This document shows, piece by piece, positions 46,199 to 57,065 of a stretch of 64,000 nucleotides of DNA. Source of the DNA: Lycium barbarum (Eukaryota; Streptophyta; Magnoliopsida; Solanales; Solanaceae); contig NC_083339.1 in assembly GCF_019175385.1 (NCBI RefSeq), forward strand, positions 113,197,601-113,261,600, written 5' to 3'. The stretch's first letter is position 1; each line of letters opens with the position of its first letter. The notes below the pieces were generated by a model. It was not told where the DNA came from. It made no database searches and saw nothing but the letters and a program-made list of their open reading frames with translations. The position numbers and the translations under genes are program-made.

Positions 46199-49100
46199 AG
46201 TGTAACAATCCAACCCCTCATTTTTAATTTTAACATCTCATTTTATATTTTGCGTCTTATTTATATTTTGAAGCATTGGATAAGTTGATTTTGTGTTTTG
46301 AAAGTTGTTGGTATAATTCGGTTGAGACTGAGGAGCTTAGAAAAGTTTTGGCACAATTTTGAACTCAAAATAATGTTGGTGCAAATCTAGTATTGGTGCA
46401 CCACAATTGTGCTCACCGGATTGCAATTGCGGACTTGAGGTGTCTGGTGGGGGTTTGCTTCTACTAGGTACTCATCACATTTTCGATCCTTGGGTCAAAC
46501 AATGACTATCGCAATTCCGAAGGTTAGGGTCGCTTTTGCTATACTGGTGATCTGGCGGCCTTCGCTTTTGTGAAGCACCTGGCCACATTTGTGAGCCTGG
46601 TGACGCATTTGCAATGATTACCCGGGATATAAAAGGCTTTCTAGGGATTTTTTTAATTTTATTTCTATATTTTTCAGTATTAGGAACTCATCTAAAGAGA
46701 TTTTTGTCACGACCCGAAAATCATGTCATGATGACACCTATTCCCCAGCCAATAGGTAAGTCAACCCCTACGATTACGATACAATAAAGTATATACGCGG
46801 AAGAAGTAAAGAGAAGAACTGATTACCCATCATATTAAGTCATAATAGAGAATGTGAAAGAAACATTATCCAAACCACCCAAGGTTGGTGAAGAGCCTCT
46901 GGAAATTAGGGCAATACAAGTCTGAAACTGCGAATACATCGTCTGAACAAACATAAAAGACAGAATGCTAAATGATAGAGGAAGGAGGGGTGCTGCGGAA
47001 CAGCCAGGCTGCTAACCACAACCTCCAGAATAGGCTTGGCACTGAATGCGCACCACAAAAAGTGCAGCAAGTGTAGTCTGAGTATGGGAAACACGTGTAC
47101 TCATTATATGTCATAAACCGACAACAAATGAAGCAGTGACGAAGTAAAGTAGAAAATCTCCGTTTTTCCATTATCCTTACTCATTACTTGGTCTCATAAC
47201 CGAAATCATCACCCTAACAAAGTATAAAAGAACCACTTGAGTCACTTACACATATAAACAAATAGTCAAGTAGTCAAAGAATCATATATGAAGTCACTCA
47301 CATAACCAATTAAGGAAAGTAATGAAATGCAATGCAATGCAGTATGCTCTGTATACATACAGAGCTTCCGAGACTGTATGGAAGGTGCAACCCATGAGGG
47401 ACCGCTAAGTCCATATACCACCCGGAATCATCAGACCTTGCATTATAATGCAACTTGTTGCAGGCGTGCAACCCGCCCTTCATAACCACATGTACAATTG
47501 AATAGATAAGAGAATGAATAACTCAACTTCTGAACTTAGTAGCCAACAATTCATATAAGTTCATCAATCATCAAACTTAGTTGCCACAATTTCCATTTAT
47601 ATTCATCGACAGGTTTATCAAGAGGGTACGAGGTTATTAAGGATTTCAGCACAGTCCAATCAAATTTAAACACATGGCACATAAAAGCTAATGCCCATAA
47701 GCTTTGGCATTCTTGGGTTGCAATCCGTATCTACAAGTACCTTACAACCCAACACAATACACCGATACTCGTACCAATGCCCGTCACATCACGGGTACGA
47801 GACCTTTCCGTTACGCACTTACCTCTTTATTAGTCCATTTTTAGCCTTTATTTAACAAAAACATCCCTCAAGTGAAGTCAAGTCTTAACATCCCTCGAAT
47901 GCCAAGCAAACGTGTCACAAACCTCGAGCGAGCGTCTTTTCTTTCCTCAAAGCCTCAGATCGATCCCAATCTATCAATTACGTGGTCTACATGAGTATAC
48001 GAGTCCGTTGACAACCATATTGCTATATTAATACCCGGAACCCACAATAGTCAAACCCAAGCCCGAAGGAAGAAACTGCAATTTTATTTTAGAAATAGTT
48101 TACCCATAACCTAAATAATAGTCTAAACCCAGAAAATCATGCAAAACTAACCATGGTTTTACCTCCAATTTCAAGAAAAACCCAATTTCAACGTAGGGCT
48201 AAAACTCCCAATTTTCCAGCCCAAACTGTGGATTAAATCCCAAATAAGGAAGAATTGAAGAAACATTGAAATGAGAGTCAGAATCTCACCCCCGAGCTTA
48301 AACGAGCAAAACCCGCTTGAAATTGCCTAAAATCGAGCTCCAATGCTCCCAAAATTGAGCTATGAACAAATGAAATCGAATTGGGGAAATAAAAGGAATT
48401 CTGGCAAGCAACGTCGCACCTGCAAAAATCCCTCGCAGATGCGGCGTCGCAGAAGTGGGTAACCGTGACCGTGGTCAACTCTTAACTTAAACTTTCACTA
48501 GTTTCCAACAAAAGCCCAAATCATGCCCGAGCCTCTAGGGACCTGAACCAACTACCTGACTAAGCTATAAATCCCGTTGCAGACCTAATGGAATCGACGA
48601 AACTTGGATATAGACCCATTTACCCCCGATATTGACTTTGGTCAAACTAGCTCATTTTTCTTAAGGACTTTAAAATTTGCTAATTCTAATCCGAAACTCA
48701 TCCGATTGCCTCGGGAATCACGCCACTCATCCACCAAGATGAAACTACGGGAAGATTATTTTGGGGAAAAAGAGTTAAAAAACATAAAACAACCAAGCGA
48801 GCCGTTACAGATTTTGAGAAAGGAATTCGATCATACATTGTAGATAAGTGATCTAAACGCTCTCTTATGATTATATCTTAATTAGCCATTGAAATTTAGT
48901 CTGTAACATGGATTTACAAGTGGAATTTGAGGATTCTTAGACGAAGTCCTAAAAATGATAAATTGATGATTTGAGCTAGTAAATGAACTCAAAGCGGAAA
49001 TCTAATAATGGATTTGAACTCGTGGGCTTATGGGTAACCCAAACATGCATTTTATTTTGAGGTTTGACTATGTGGGTTAAGGGTTGACTTGTGGTTGACT

Positions 49101-49822
49101 TTGACCTAGAATGCATATTAAATTATAGATTAGAGTTTAATAGAACTATTTGACTCTGTTAAATATTCTTTTTTCTAGAGTTGAGTGATTTTGACGTATT
49201 TGGGCGTCGAAAAGCGGTGTTGGAAGGTTGAAAGCTTACAAGGACCGATATATATTAAGACTTTGACCTCAATAAGAAAATTTGCTCAAACTAATGAGAT
49301 GTTATGTGTATACATGTGTGGGGGTAACATATATATGGAGTGACGAGCATCTATACGTGTTTCGGGTAGCTAAGTGAGCATACTTGATTGTAAAACATTA
49401 CTAGCTTGTCATATATGTGTTGTGATTATTTGTTCATATCAGACCTATTAACATGCTAGAAAGCATAATAGATCTTTGTACACGTTGCTTTTCCTATATT
49501 GAGTTTTACTTTGTCATGTATTGTGGTATTTTATCACCATTCCTTGTTTTGTGTTATGATTTAATTGTGGATAACTGTGATATGGATATTGAAAATTGTG
49601 AATCCGATTGCGGTACGGAGATGGAGACTATTCAGAGTCTAGTTTGATATAGATATGGGGACTATTGAGAGTTTAATTGTGATATTGATATGAGATTGTT
49701 GCGTCCGTGAGATCATTGATATGATCGTGATGTGCACATGTGGATGTGGATCCATCCCTCATGCGTAACTAATTGATTTGGTACCTCCGTTGTGGTGTGC
49801 ACACAAATTCTGGTTATGATTA
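46199..49822 (+). mobile_element. Older gypsy-like LTR region E, interrupted by solo LTR F
   Basis: Begins gtgtaacaatccaacccctc. When 46705-48809 is removed the text reads on coherently (ctaaagagatttt joined to gagaaaggaattcgatc). Contains phrases typical of Solanaceae gypsy LTRs (cttcgcttttgtgaagcacc, gggttgacttgtggttgact, tatttgggcgtcgaaaagcg). No coding frame recognised. The right end is not defined; copia copy 2 begins at about 49824. Confidence 0.5.
46705..48809 (-). mobile_element. Solo LTR F (2105 bp)
   Basis: Starts tgtcacgacc and ends gccgttaca, TG...CA, with gatttt on both sides (46699-46704 and 48810-48815). No internal region. Minus orientation is inferred from the end sequences, which parallel LTRs A and B. 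Small frames at 46906-47171, 48278-48478 and 48604-48843 have no domains. Confidence 0.75.
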
Positions 49823-49823
49823 T

Positions 49824-50659
49824 AGTTGTGTGCACTTGGGTTCTGAATGTGAATATTATTATTATTGAGAGTTTCTCTCCTTCGACTGTATGGTGGAATA
49901 TTATGCAGTGTTTGAACATCATCTACGTGCTCCTCCATACAGTCAAAACACTGCATAATCTTCCACCATAAAGTCAGCAAATATGGCAAAGTCTACCAAA
50001 GAAATCCAGAACATTAGTTCTTCCGCACCATTCACTGTTGAATAATTTAAAGTATTTCAAAGCTTGCTGCAATCATCATTGAAAATGAAAGACTCTGAAA
50101 CTAGTCAATTCCATTCTATGGCAACTATTGCACAACGAGATGATATTCAATCATATCTTGCATCATAAAATAATAATTTTTGAGTGGATCCTTGACACTG
50201 GTTTCTCAGATCACATGTTTGGTTCTTCAAAACAATTGGAGGACTGTAGATACCATGTTTAAGTGACACAAATGTCATTGTGGAAGATAGAAAATCATCT
50301 CCACTTGCAGGTCGTGGGAGGGTATCATATTGTCACGTAATGTTAAATTCAAACCTCTATTTACCAAACCTACCATATAATTTTATTTTTATTAGCATAA
50401 TAACTAAAGACTAAATTATGCAGTAACCTTCTTTCCCACTCATTGTGAATTTCAAGAGTTGACTTCGGAGAAGATGGTTGGCAATGATGAGGAACGAAAT
50501 GGTCGATGCAACTTTTCTGGTTCTCTTATAAATTCAGATACTTCTGAAAAATAATTCATGTCTACCATTTTCAGATAAGATGGTGTAATTTGATGGCACA
50601 AACGCCTTGGTCATTATAGTTTTCATTATTTGAAACTTCTGTACCCAATGTTATCTACT
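49824..50659 (+). pseudogene. Ty1/copia fragment, copy 2 (leader, gag start, protease)
   Basis: Matches copy 1 at 40603-41272. It keeps a gag-like start (MAKSTKEIQNISSSAP from 49984) and, at 50185-50220, WILDTGFSDHMF, the copia protease active-site region (family pattern WILDSGASDHM). Frames are broken between these. Homology to copy 1 stops at 50659, where sequence related to the 42.9-kb element end begins in inverted orientation. Confidence 0.7.
49889..49970. other. Hairpin in copia fragment, copy 2
   Basis: Arms 49889-49915 and 49943-49970 correspond to the hairpin at 40664-40744 in copy 1. Confidence 0.85.
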
Positions 50660-51228
50660 AATAAAACACTGAAGTCTTTTAGTGTTGCCCCTTTTTAAAA
50701 AACTATCGCAGCTTGGACGCTTCTACTATAGCCAGACGTCGAGTTTGGCCTTTTTTACCAAGTGACCAAGCAAGTGCTTGGTTTGTCCTTCTCTTAATAA
50801 AACCTTGGGTTTGGGATCGTTTGGTTAATGAATAGCTTACTTCCTAATCAACTACCAAATGTGGCATTACTTATGCAGGATTTTGTAACTGCATGACTCA
50901 CCTCCAAACCAGCTACTAATCATTCTAGCCTAAAATGCTTGTCTCCAGCTATTTGAATTAAAAATTTATCTTTTTTGATACATGATTCCTGATATGTTGA
51001 AGCACATTAGGCATACAACACTAGAAACTACATTTCCTTAATATTGACCTTCAATATTAGTTCTCTGTTGTTAAAGTAAAAGTCATGGACAGCAAACCTT
51101 GCTAGATTGTTAATGATAGAAATGCAAGTTCCCTTACCAATTTTTGAGAACGTATCTTTTCATGTAATGTTTGTCTTTGGTGAATGCTAATTGCTGGTGC
51201 TGTAACCTGACTTTAATGTCCATGAGAT
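50660..51228. repeat. MITE-related fragment, then unassigned sequence
   Basis: 50663-50900 is an inverted, diverged copy of about 42890-43040 (gtgttgcccctttttaaaaa, ggatcgtttggttaatga). The remainder to 51228 has no recognisable feature. Confidence 0.55.
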
Positions 51229-51240
51229 ATATTTTACAAC

Positions 51241-51640
51241 ACAGCAACAACAACAACAACATACCCAATATATTCCCACAGATGGGGTCTGGGGAGGGTG
51301 GGGTGTACGCAGACCTTAACCTACCTTTGTGGGGTAGAGAAGTTGTTCCTGATATACCCTCGGCTCAAGAAAATCGTTTTTCAGAAAATAGTTTGAAGGA
51401 ATGGAAGAATAAAAGCTATAATGAAAATAGTGAAGAAAGAAAAGTACTGACAGTACAAATATTAGAGGTAAACGAAGCAACAGTAGTAATAAAATCAAAA
51501 CATAAGACAATGCTAGCATAATAGTAATAATACTGGTAAGGGAACAGATATATGCTCCATACCAGAACCCTGCTTTACCACTGTGAAGGGAGAAAACGTT
51601 CTACTACCTACTAACTATCTACCCTAATCCTTGACCCCCA
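51241..51640 (-). mobile_element. 5'-truncated RTE LINE copy (3' end only)
   Basis: Flanked by the identical 12-mer atattttacaac at 51229-51240 and 51641-51652. On the minus strand it ends in a (TTG)n-type tail. Its last 130 bp (ttgagccgagggt ... ggtctgcgtacaccccaccc) match the 3' end of the RTE LINE at 57075-60335. The remaining 270 bp are 3' untranslated sequence. The open frame 51171-51521 on plus is a by-product. Confidence 0.85.
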
Positions 51641-51652
51641 ATATTTTACAAC

Positions 51653-52366
51653 TCAATTTACTTAAAAAACCAAGAAGAGATTCCTAGCATCAATGAATTT
51701 AATATCCATGGTGAATGGTTCTCTGTAATTTGACATTTGTTCTCTGTAACATGACATGATGGTATCTTTCCTTTATTTTTTTTATGGTTAAAGTTTCTTA
51801 GCATCAGTGAATTCCTTGGATAAGTTATGGTGTCCAAAAATTTGACTATGTAGCAGGGCTATAACGTAGCAACAAGGCATGAGTATGAACTAGTTGCATG
51901 AAAGACTGTTTCTCTTTTCTTTCTCTTAATTGGTTTCACATTTGATACATCTATGTTTCTCTTCTTTTCTCATTCTTTCTTGTGTTCATAGTAAAGGTCT
52001 CAAGATTATGTTGTCATGGCCAGTAGAGTTGTTTTTTGCAAAATTACTAGTCGTTTTATAGCGTGAAAGAGATAAATAGTTTTGAATATTCTACTGACTA
52101 TAATTTGACTTGACATATCCGCATACTCTTCAGTGTTGATGCAGTTTATGTGATGGAAAGTAAATGGTGAATGATTTATACAATAGATGAACAATTATGT
52201 AGTTTATGATTTTCACAATATATGCATAGTTTATATGCATTTCTTATTTCATTTCAGTTGAATCTCTGATGTAGGTAATATTTCCACAATCACAGCAATT
52301 GATTTCTATAGTTTTCAATTGGGAAAACTTGCTTCTGGTTGTATTACAGCATACTGAACTGAGAGG
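51653..52366. other. Upstream region of the TAD3-like gene
   Basis: AT-rich, no coding frame with a domain. A possible 3' splice site (gtattacag) lies near 52349, just before the gene's ATG, which would fit an intron in the 5' untranslated region. No firm promoter call. Confidence 0.4.
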
Positions 52367-53494
52367 ATGAAAAATACAGTGAATGTATCTCCAGAAATCA
52401 TTCACATACCTGAAAAGCCATCCTTTCTTCCTCACCTCCAACCCACAGTCAACATGCTTGCTGCTGTCATTGAACCCAAAGATGCCAATACTCTAGTCAG
52501 GAAGTTGAATCACATTGCTCCATTGGAAAATTTGCAGCATGTGAAGCGTGTGCAGAAGAAGTGCATTGATGGAGGGAAACCTCAATTATCTCTGCTGTTA
52601 TCTGTGGCTGCTGAAACTGATGTTGTGGTTCTTGAGCTTGTCAAATCGTACCAATTGAGTACTTTCATCACAAGAGTTTGCAAATATGCTGCAACATCAA
52701 AAGAAGAATGGGAAGAACAGTGCAAGCTCTGGCCTACTTCGTATCATCCGCCAACCTACAATATCAGTGGCATAACTGGATTTAGTGAAGAGGACTCGCA
52801 ATCAATTTTCGGTTTCATGAGACATACCATTGATTTGGCAACATCTTCTGTTGTTGGTCAGGTGGTCAATGCTGCTGTTATTGTAGATCCTTCAACTAAG
52901 CAGGTAATTGCCAGTGCTTGTGATCAGGTAATATCCTCAGCCAGTCTTGCAAATGAGGTCAGCAAGGAACGTAGCTGCTCTAACTATCTAAAAAATCTCA
53001 ACCAGCAAAGATTGCTTTTGGACCGTTCAATTGGTGAATTTAAACATATAATCAATAATGTTGCTTGTGTACATCCTTGGCGATGGGCACTGCAAAGCTC
53101 TGGTTGCTGGCATCCTTTGCGGCATGCGGCTATTGTAGCCATTGAATATTCTGCTGCCAGGGATCGACAACTTTTTCCTGATTACAAAGCGCTATGTCAT
53201 TTGGAGTCTGACATCCAAACTAATGGCCATAGTTCTGAATCCCTTAGACCTTATCTATGCACTGGATGTGACATTTACCTGGCTTGGGAGCCATGTGCAA
53301 TGTGCGCAATGGCGCTTGTCCATCAAAGAGTTAGACGGATATTTTTTTCTTCCGCAAACTCCAATGCTGGTGCACTAGGAAGTGTTCACAGATTGCAAGG
53401 GGAGCGGAGCTTGAATCACCATTATGGTGTTTTCAGGGTACTGCTGCCTGAGGTGGTAAAGTTGGTAGATTCAAAGACTGCTGGAAGTGGTTGA
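52367..53494 (+). CDS. TAD3: tRNA-specific adenosine deaminase subunit TAD3-like (ADAT3)
   Basis: 375 codons, uninterrupted. Family role: with TAD2 it forms the nuclear/cytosolic heterodimer that converts A34 to inosine at the tRNA wobble position; TAD3 is the structural, non-catalytic partner. Seen here: an N-terminal plant TAD3 region (IIHIPEKP, QPTVNMLAAVIEP, residues about 11-42), a KLWPTSYHPPTYNI segment, and a C-terminal cytidine/deoxycytidylate deaminase fold. Zinc ligands are His253 (PLRHAA), Cys310 and Cys313 (PCAMC). The catalytic glutamate position (residue 255) is alanine, as expected for a TAD3 pseudo-catalytic subunit. LGSVHRLQGERSLNHHYGVFRV closes the domain. The start fits because conserved sequence begins about 10 residues in. 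No frameshift. An Au-type SINE lies 66 bp after the stop. An intronless retrocopy cannot be excluded. Confidence 0.88.
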   Translation: MKNTVNVSPEIIHIPEKPSFLPHLQPTVNMLAAVIEPKDANTLVRKLNHIAPLENLQHVKRVQKKCIDGGKPQLSLLLSVAAETDVVVLELVKSYQLSTFITRVCKYAATSKEEWEEQCKLWPTSYHPPTYNISGITGFSEEDSQSIFGFMRHTIDLATSSVVGQVVNAAVIVDPSTKQVIASACDQVISSASLANEVSKERSCSNYLKNLNQQRLLLDRSIGEFKHIINNVACVHPWRWALQSSGCWHPLRHAAIVAIEYSAARDRQLFPDYKALCHLESDIQTNGHSSESLRPYLCTGCDIYLAWEPCAMCAMALVHQRVRRIFFSSANSNAGALGSVHRLQGERSLNHHYGVFRVLLPEVVKLVDSKTAGSG

Positions 53495-53560
53495 AGCAAA
53501 TACTAATCAGCTTTTCAAGAGGTTAGGTCATATGAGACTTAGTTTAGTCAGATAAATATT

Positions 53561-53731
53561 AAAGGGCAGCGGGGTGCACTAAGCTCGCGCTATGCGCAGA
53601 GTCCGGGAAGGGCTGTACCACAAGGGTCTATTGTACGCAGCCTTACCCTGCATTTCTGCAAGAGGTTGTTTCCACAGCTCGAACCTGTGACCTGGTCACA
53701 TGGCAGCAACTTTACCAGTTACGCCAAGGCT
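53561..53731 (-). mobile_element. Au-type SINE in the 3' flank of TAD3
   Basis: On the minus strand it reads agccttggcgtaactggtaa (A-box region), ggtcacaggttcgagctgtg (B box ggttcgagc at 53677-53685), then gcagggtaaggctgcgtaca and ends gctgccctt. This is the tRNA-derived Au SINE known from grasses and Solanaceae, identified from memory. It lies antisense to TAD3, probably in its 3' untranslated region. An atatta stretch on each side could be a short target duplication but is too AT-rich to trust. Confidence 0.8.
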
Positions 53732-56700
53732 ATATTAACGTGCATAATTCTCCATGACATGTACTCGATCTCCCTTCTTATGTATATGCAAGTAAGGATG
53801 CTACCCATATTACTAATATTACGTGTGGATGCAATGATCTGCTCCCTTTCTGGAGTAAAAAAAAAAAAAAATGATAATATTCTATCCTTCACTATAATTT
53901 TCTCAAGCGTTTTTTTTTAACAAAATATTTTGAATCATGAGCGATATTTTCTTGTAGTATTTTTTTTTTTTTTTTTTTTTTTTGTGATTTTCCGATATGT
54001 AAATTTTGTTTTAAATTTTTTAAGAGTCTATGCGTGAAATCATAATCAAAATTAACTGTTCTGACCCTCGTACTCCGAACCCCTTCACATAAATTGGAAC
54101 ATAGGGAGTAATAAATAGTAGTAATTCATGGTTATGTGGTTACCATATTACAAATAAATTTCATATTTTACCTTAGGAATTTATATTCGAAGAACTGCTG
54201 AAGATGTGAATATGTATACGGAGAATAGGGAAGGAAAAGTGGAGTCATGATTATAAAATGTATTGCTTCTTGGTCTTCCAGCTTCTTGTTTTCTGTTATT
54301 TGTTTTTAGCTTTTCCATCTTTGGAAGAAGGATTGGATAGTATAGTGATTAAGTCACTAGAACTGTGAAGGGCATGGATCACCATCTGAGCCCTACAGAT
54401 TTTTGCTTTGCTTCTTTTATTAAAAAAGAATACCTCATACTACTTCCTTTGGGGCATTCGACAAGGAAAATGATATTATTTTGTTTATTTAATTGCAATG
54501 TTCTTGAATGAGTTCTTAATTATTGTGGAATCTAATTGTTTTCATGTTATTTGCCCTTTAATATCACTTCAGTTCTGTTCTGTTGTAATCTTAAAAAAAT
54601 AAAGATGAATGGCAAGTAGCATGTTGGCAACAATTCAGCAGATAATGGTTCTTTTATGGATTATCCTGAGGGAAAATTTACCGTCAGCGCCAACCAAGAG
54701 ATTGAAGTCACAAAAGAGAAGAAACTGTTCCAATGAAAGAAAATTGGGTTCGCCAATGCTTCTTCATGTTTATAACACACGCTGAATTGAGCATGAAACC
54801 GAGTTTGATCCCAATACAGATGAAACTTTTGAACATTAAGGTTCTATAACATATTTGGATAGGGCATTTGATTAAAAATTGTGTAGCCATCAGATTACTC
54901 CTAAGATTTTTTCACCTGAATAGTTTTCTGATGGTTCTGAAGTGGGTGATATTAACATGCATATAAATATTTCACATGTATTGATGTTGTTGAACAATAA
55001 TATGATGACTAGACTTGCTTGTAGGAAACCAATTTCAGAGAGCCAAGAAGAAGATTGGGAGGACAATAATAATGTCTAGCAGATTTTGGTAACTATTTCT
55101 TTTACTGGATATTTTTAATGGATATTGTTTGAACAAGCTGTTGGATTGTTTATGTTTTTGTGATGAGGTTAATTATGATAGGCAAATTGCTGTTTAGCTT
55201 CCTAACTTGAGCCAAATAAAGAACGAATATGAAGACTTTGATTGAATTAATGCGAGGTGGACCAATAGAAGCATTGGAAGTCACTTTAATTAAGATAATA
55301 CCATGGATACTTAATCATAGGAGTCGTTATTTTTTGGATATACTACCCTTGAGGTCCAGGTAATAGTAGTTTAGCTATACATCTTATCTTTGAGGGCAAA
55401 AGGTAGAACATAGGTAGAAGTATGTAAGAAACAGCTGGGATGATAAGTCTTGGACCTCTTATTAATCTTTAGTTATTGTTTGAAATGTAATTGATAAATA
55501 CCATTTTTTAAGACTGGAAATAATATTTGGGCAAAATATTCCTAGTTAAAACATGGAACAACCCCAGCACGGCGTGCTGAAATGTGAAGCTTTAACAAAT
55601 GGAAAAGTGTTGGCGTTCGAAAAAATTCTGAAATTTGGACTGTTAGGGAATGTCTGAAATAGATATCGTGAGTGATTAATTTATTTATTTATTTCATTTA
55701 GAGCGTGCACCTCTTCGGTAAATTAGATGTCAGGGCGTTATATTATATATTAATATACAAGTTATCATAAGAGATTTGGTTCTGTAATTTATAACAAATG
55801 TTTTTTTTTTGGGAATGGTAAATTCATAACAAATGTTATTTTAGTTGTATAACTATTTTCACAAGAAATAAATAAAATATAATACATGAGGTTTGTAAAA
55901 ATAACATAAAAGTTTATAGGATCATTTTGTTACATCTAAGCGGACACAATAGATCATGTCCTCGTCAGCTACAGCCTACACGTCACTCCGGTAAAATTAT
56001 TTTTCTTCGCTGTGGATGTAACCTCATGAGTCATATCCCTTTAGAATTGAACCCTTTGGAAGCATGAGATTTTTCATATTTATGGATTTAGTGATTTACC
56101 TTTTTTGTCTTTTTGTGACTAGAATTTCTTTATGGTGAAGTTCTCAAGGCCGAGAAGCTCGGGGATTGAATACCCCTATGTTCCAAGTGACTAGCTTGGC
56201 TGGTGATGCGTTCACCCACTTGCACTCTTCCTTGCAAGCACGAAATCCTTAGTTCGCCCGCTACCACACGGGCCGGTGTACTCTTATCGCTAACCCCGAG
56301 GAGGCACGAAGAGCTAACAAAGAGTCTTTCTATTTGACTGTTCGAAATCAGGTGGGAGAGGCTTTGGGTCCTCCTACTACAAGACATTTTCAAGAGCTTT
56401 CAAAAGCTTTTCGTATGAAGTTTACCTGGTCAATAAGAGGGGGGTACTTTCAATGAGAAGAATATCAGAGAGGTGCTTATCAGTCGGTTCGTTTTGGTTT
56501 TGTGCATTATCAGTTTCATTTATTGATTTTTAATTTTTAAACACGCTTAACCAATAAGATATTCGTTATCTGTTTTCGCTTAATAGACTTAGGGTCCATA
56601 ACGGTTCGATTTTTTGTTTAACCGATAAGAAAATGGTCTATGTTTATTTGATGTTTCTTGTTTTCATTTGTTGATATATGCATTGCCTTCATGCATAAAA

Positions 56701-57056
56701 GTCTACACAAATTACAAGTAAAAGCAAATTTAAAAACATTATTGCTAAAGTAAACTTGTTTTCTTTCTTGTTGAGAGAGGCAGGGAGGCGAGAGCCCTAA
56801 ATTGAGAGAACTAAAGTGTCGCCTACGGCAATAGGGTCCTGGAACGAAAATAAGAATTTAGGAAATAAGGTTTGTATTTAAAATCTAAAGCTACTAGTAT
56901 AATTAGAGATAAAAAGGAAATTTTAATATATCTTATTGTGTTATCGGTTTACCCATTTGCTAAAATGGAAAATCGAACCAATGGTTCAATAAAAAATTTA
57001 AAAAACCGGTTAAAGACAGTTAATCCAATAACACGATATCGATAAACCAATATCGA
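53732..57056. other. Intergenic sequence, no gene recognised
   Basis: 3.3 kb, AT-rich with long T-runs (such as 53960-53982). A less AT-rich patch at 56130-56400 has an open minus-strand frame (56130-56393) but no domain I recognise, and may be an unidentified repeat. Nothing else could be supported. Confidence 0.5.
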
Positions 57057-57065
57057 TACTGATTT

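Noticed and set aside
51241..51370. TS-type SINE in minus orientation
   Set aside because: The target duplication places the other end at 51640, giving a 400-bp insert without a tRNA-like head. A truncated RTE copy explains it better; only the tail is shared.
51171..51521. 116-codon plus-strand frame
   Set aside because: It reads antisense through the truncated RTE 3' tail bounded by a 12-bp target duplication.
54341..54420. tRNA gene or SINE
   Set aside because: Only weak box-like similarity (tatagtgattaagtc); no cloverleaf, tail or duplication.
56130..56393. Coding sequence on the minus strand in a GC-richer patch
   Set aside because: No domain or homologue recognised and no supporting splice or promoter context; more likely an unidentified repeat.
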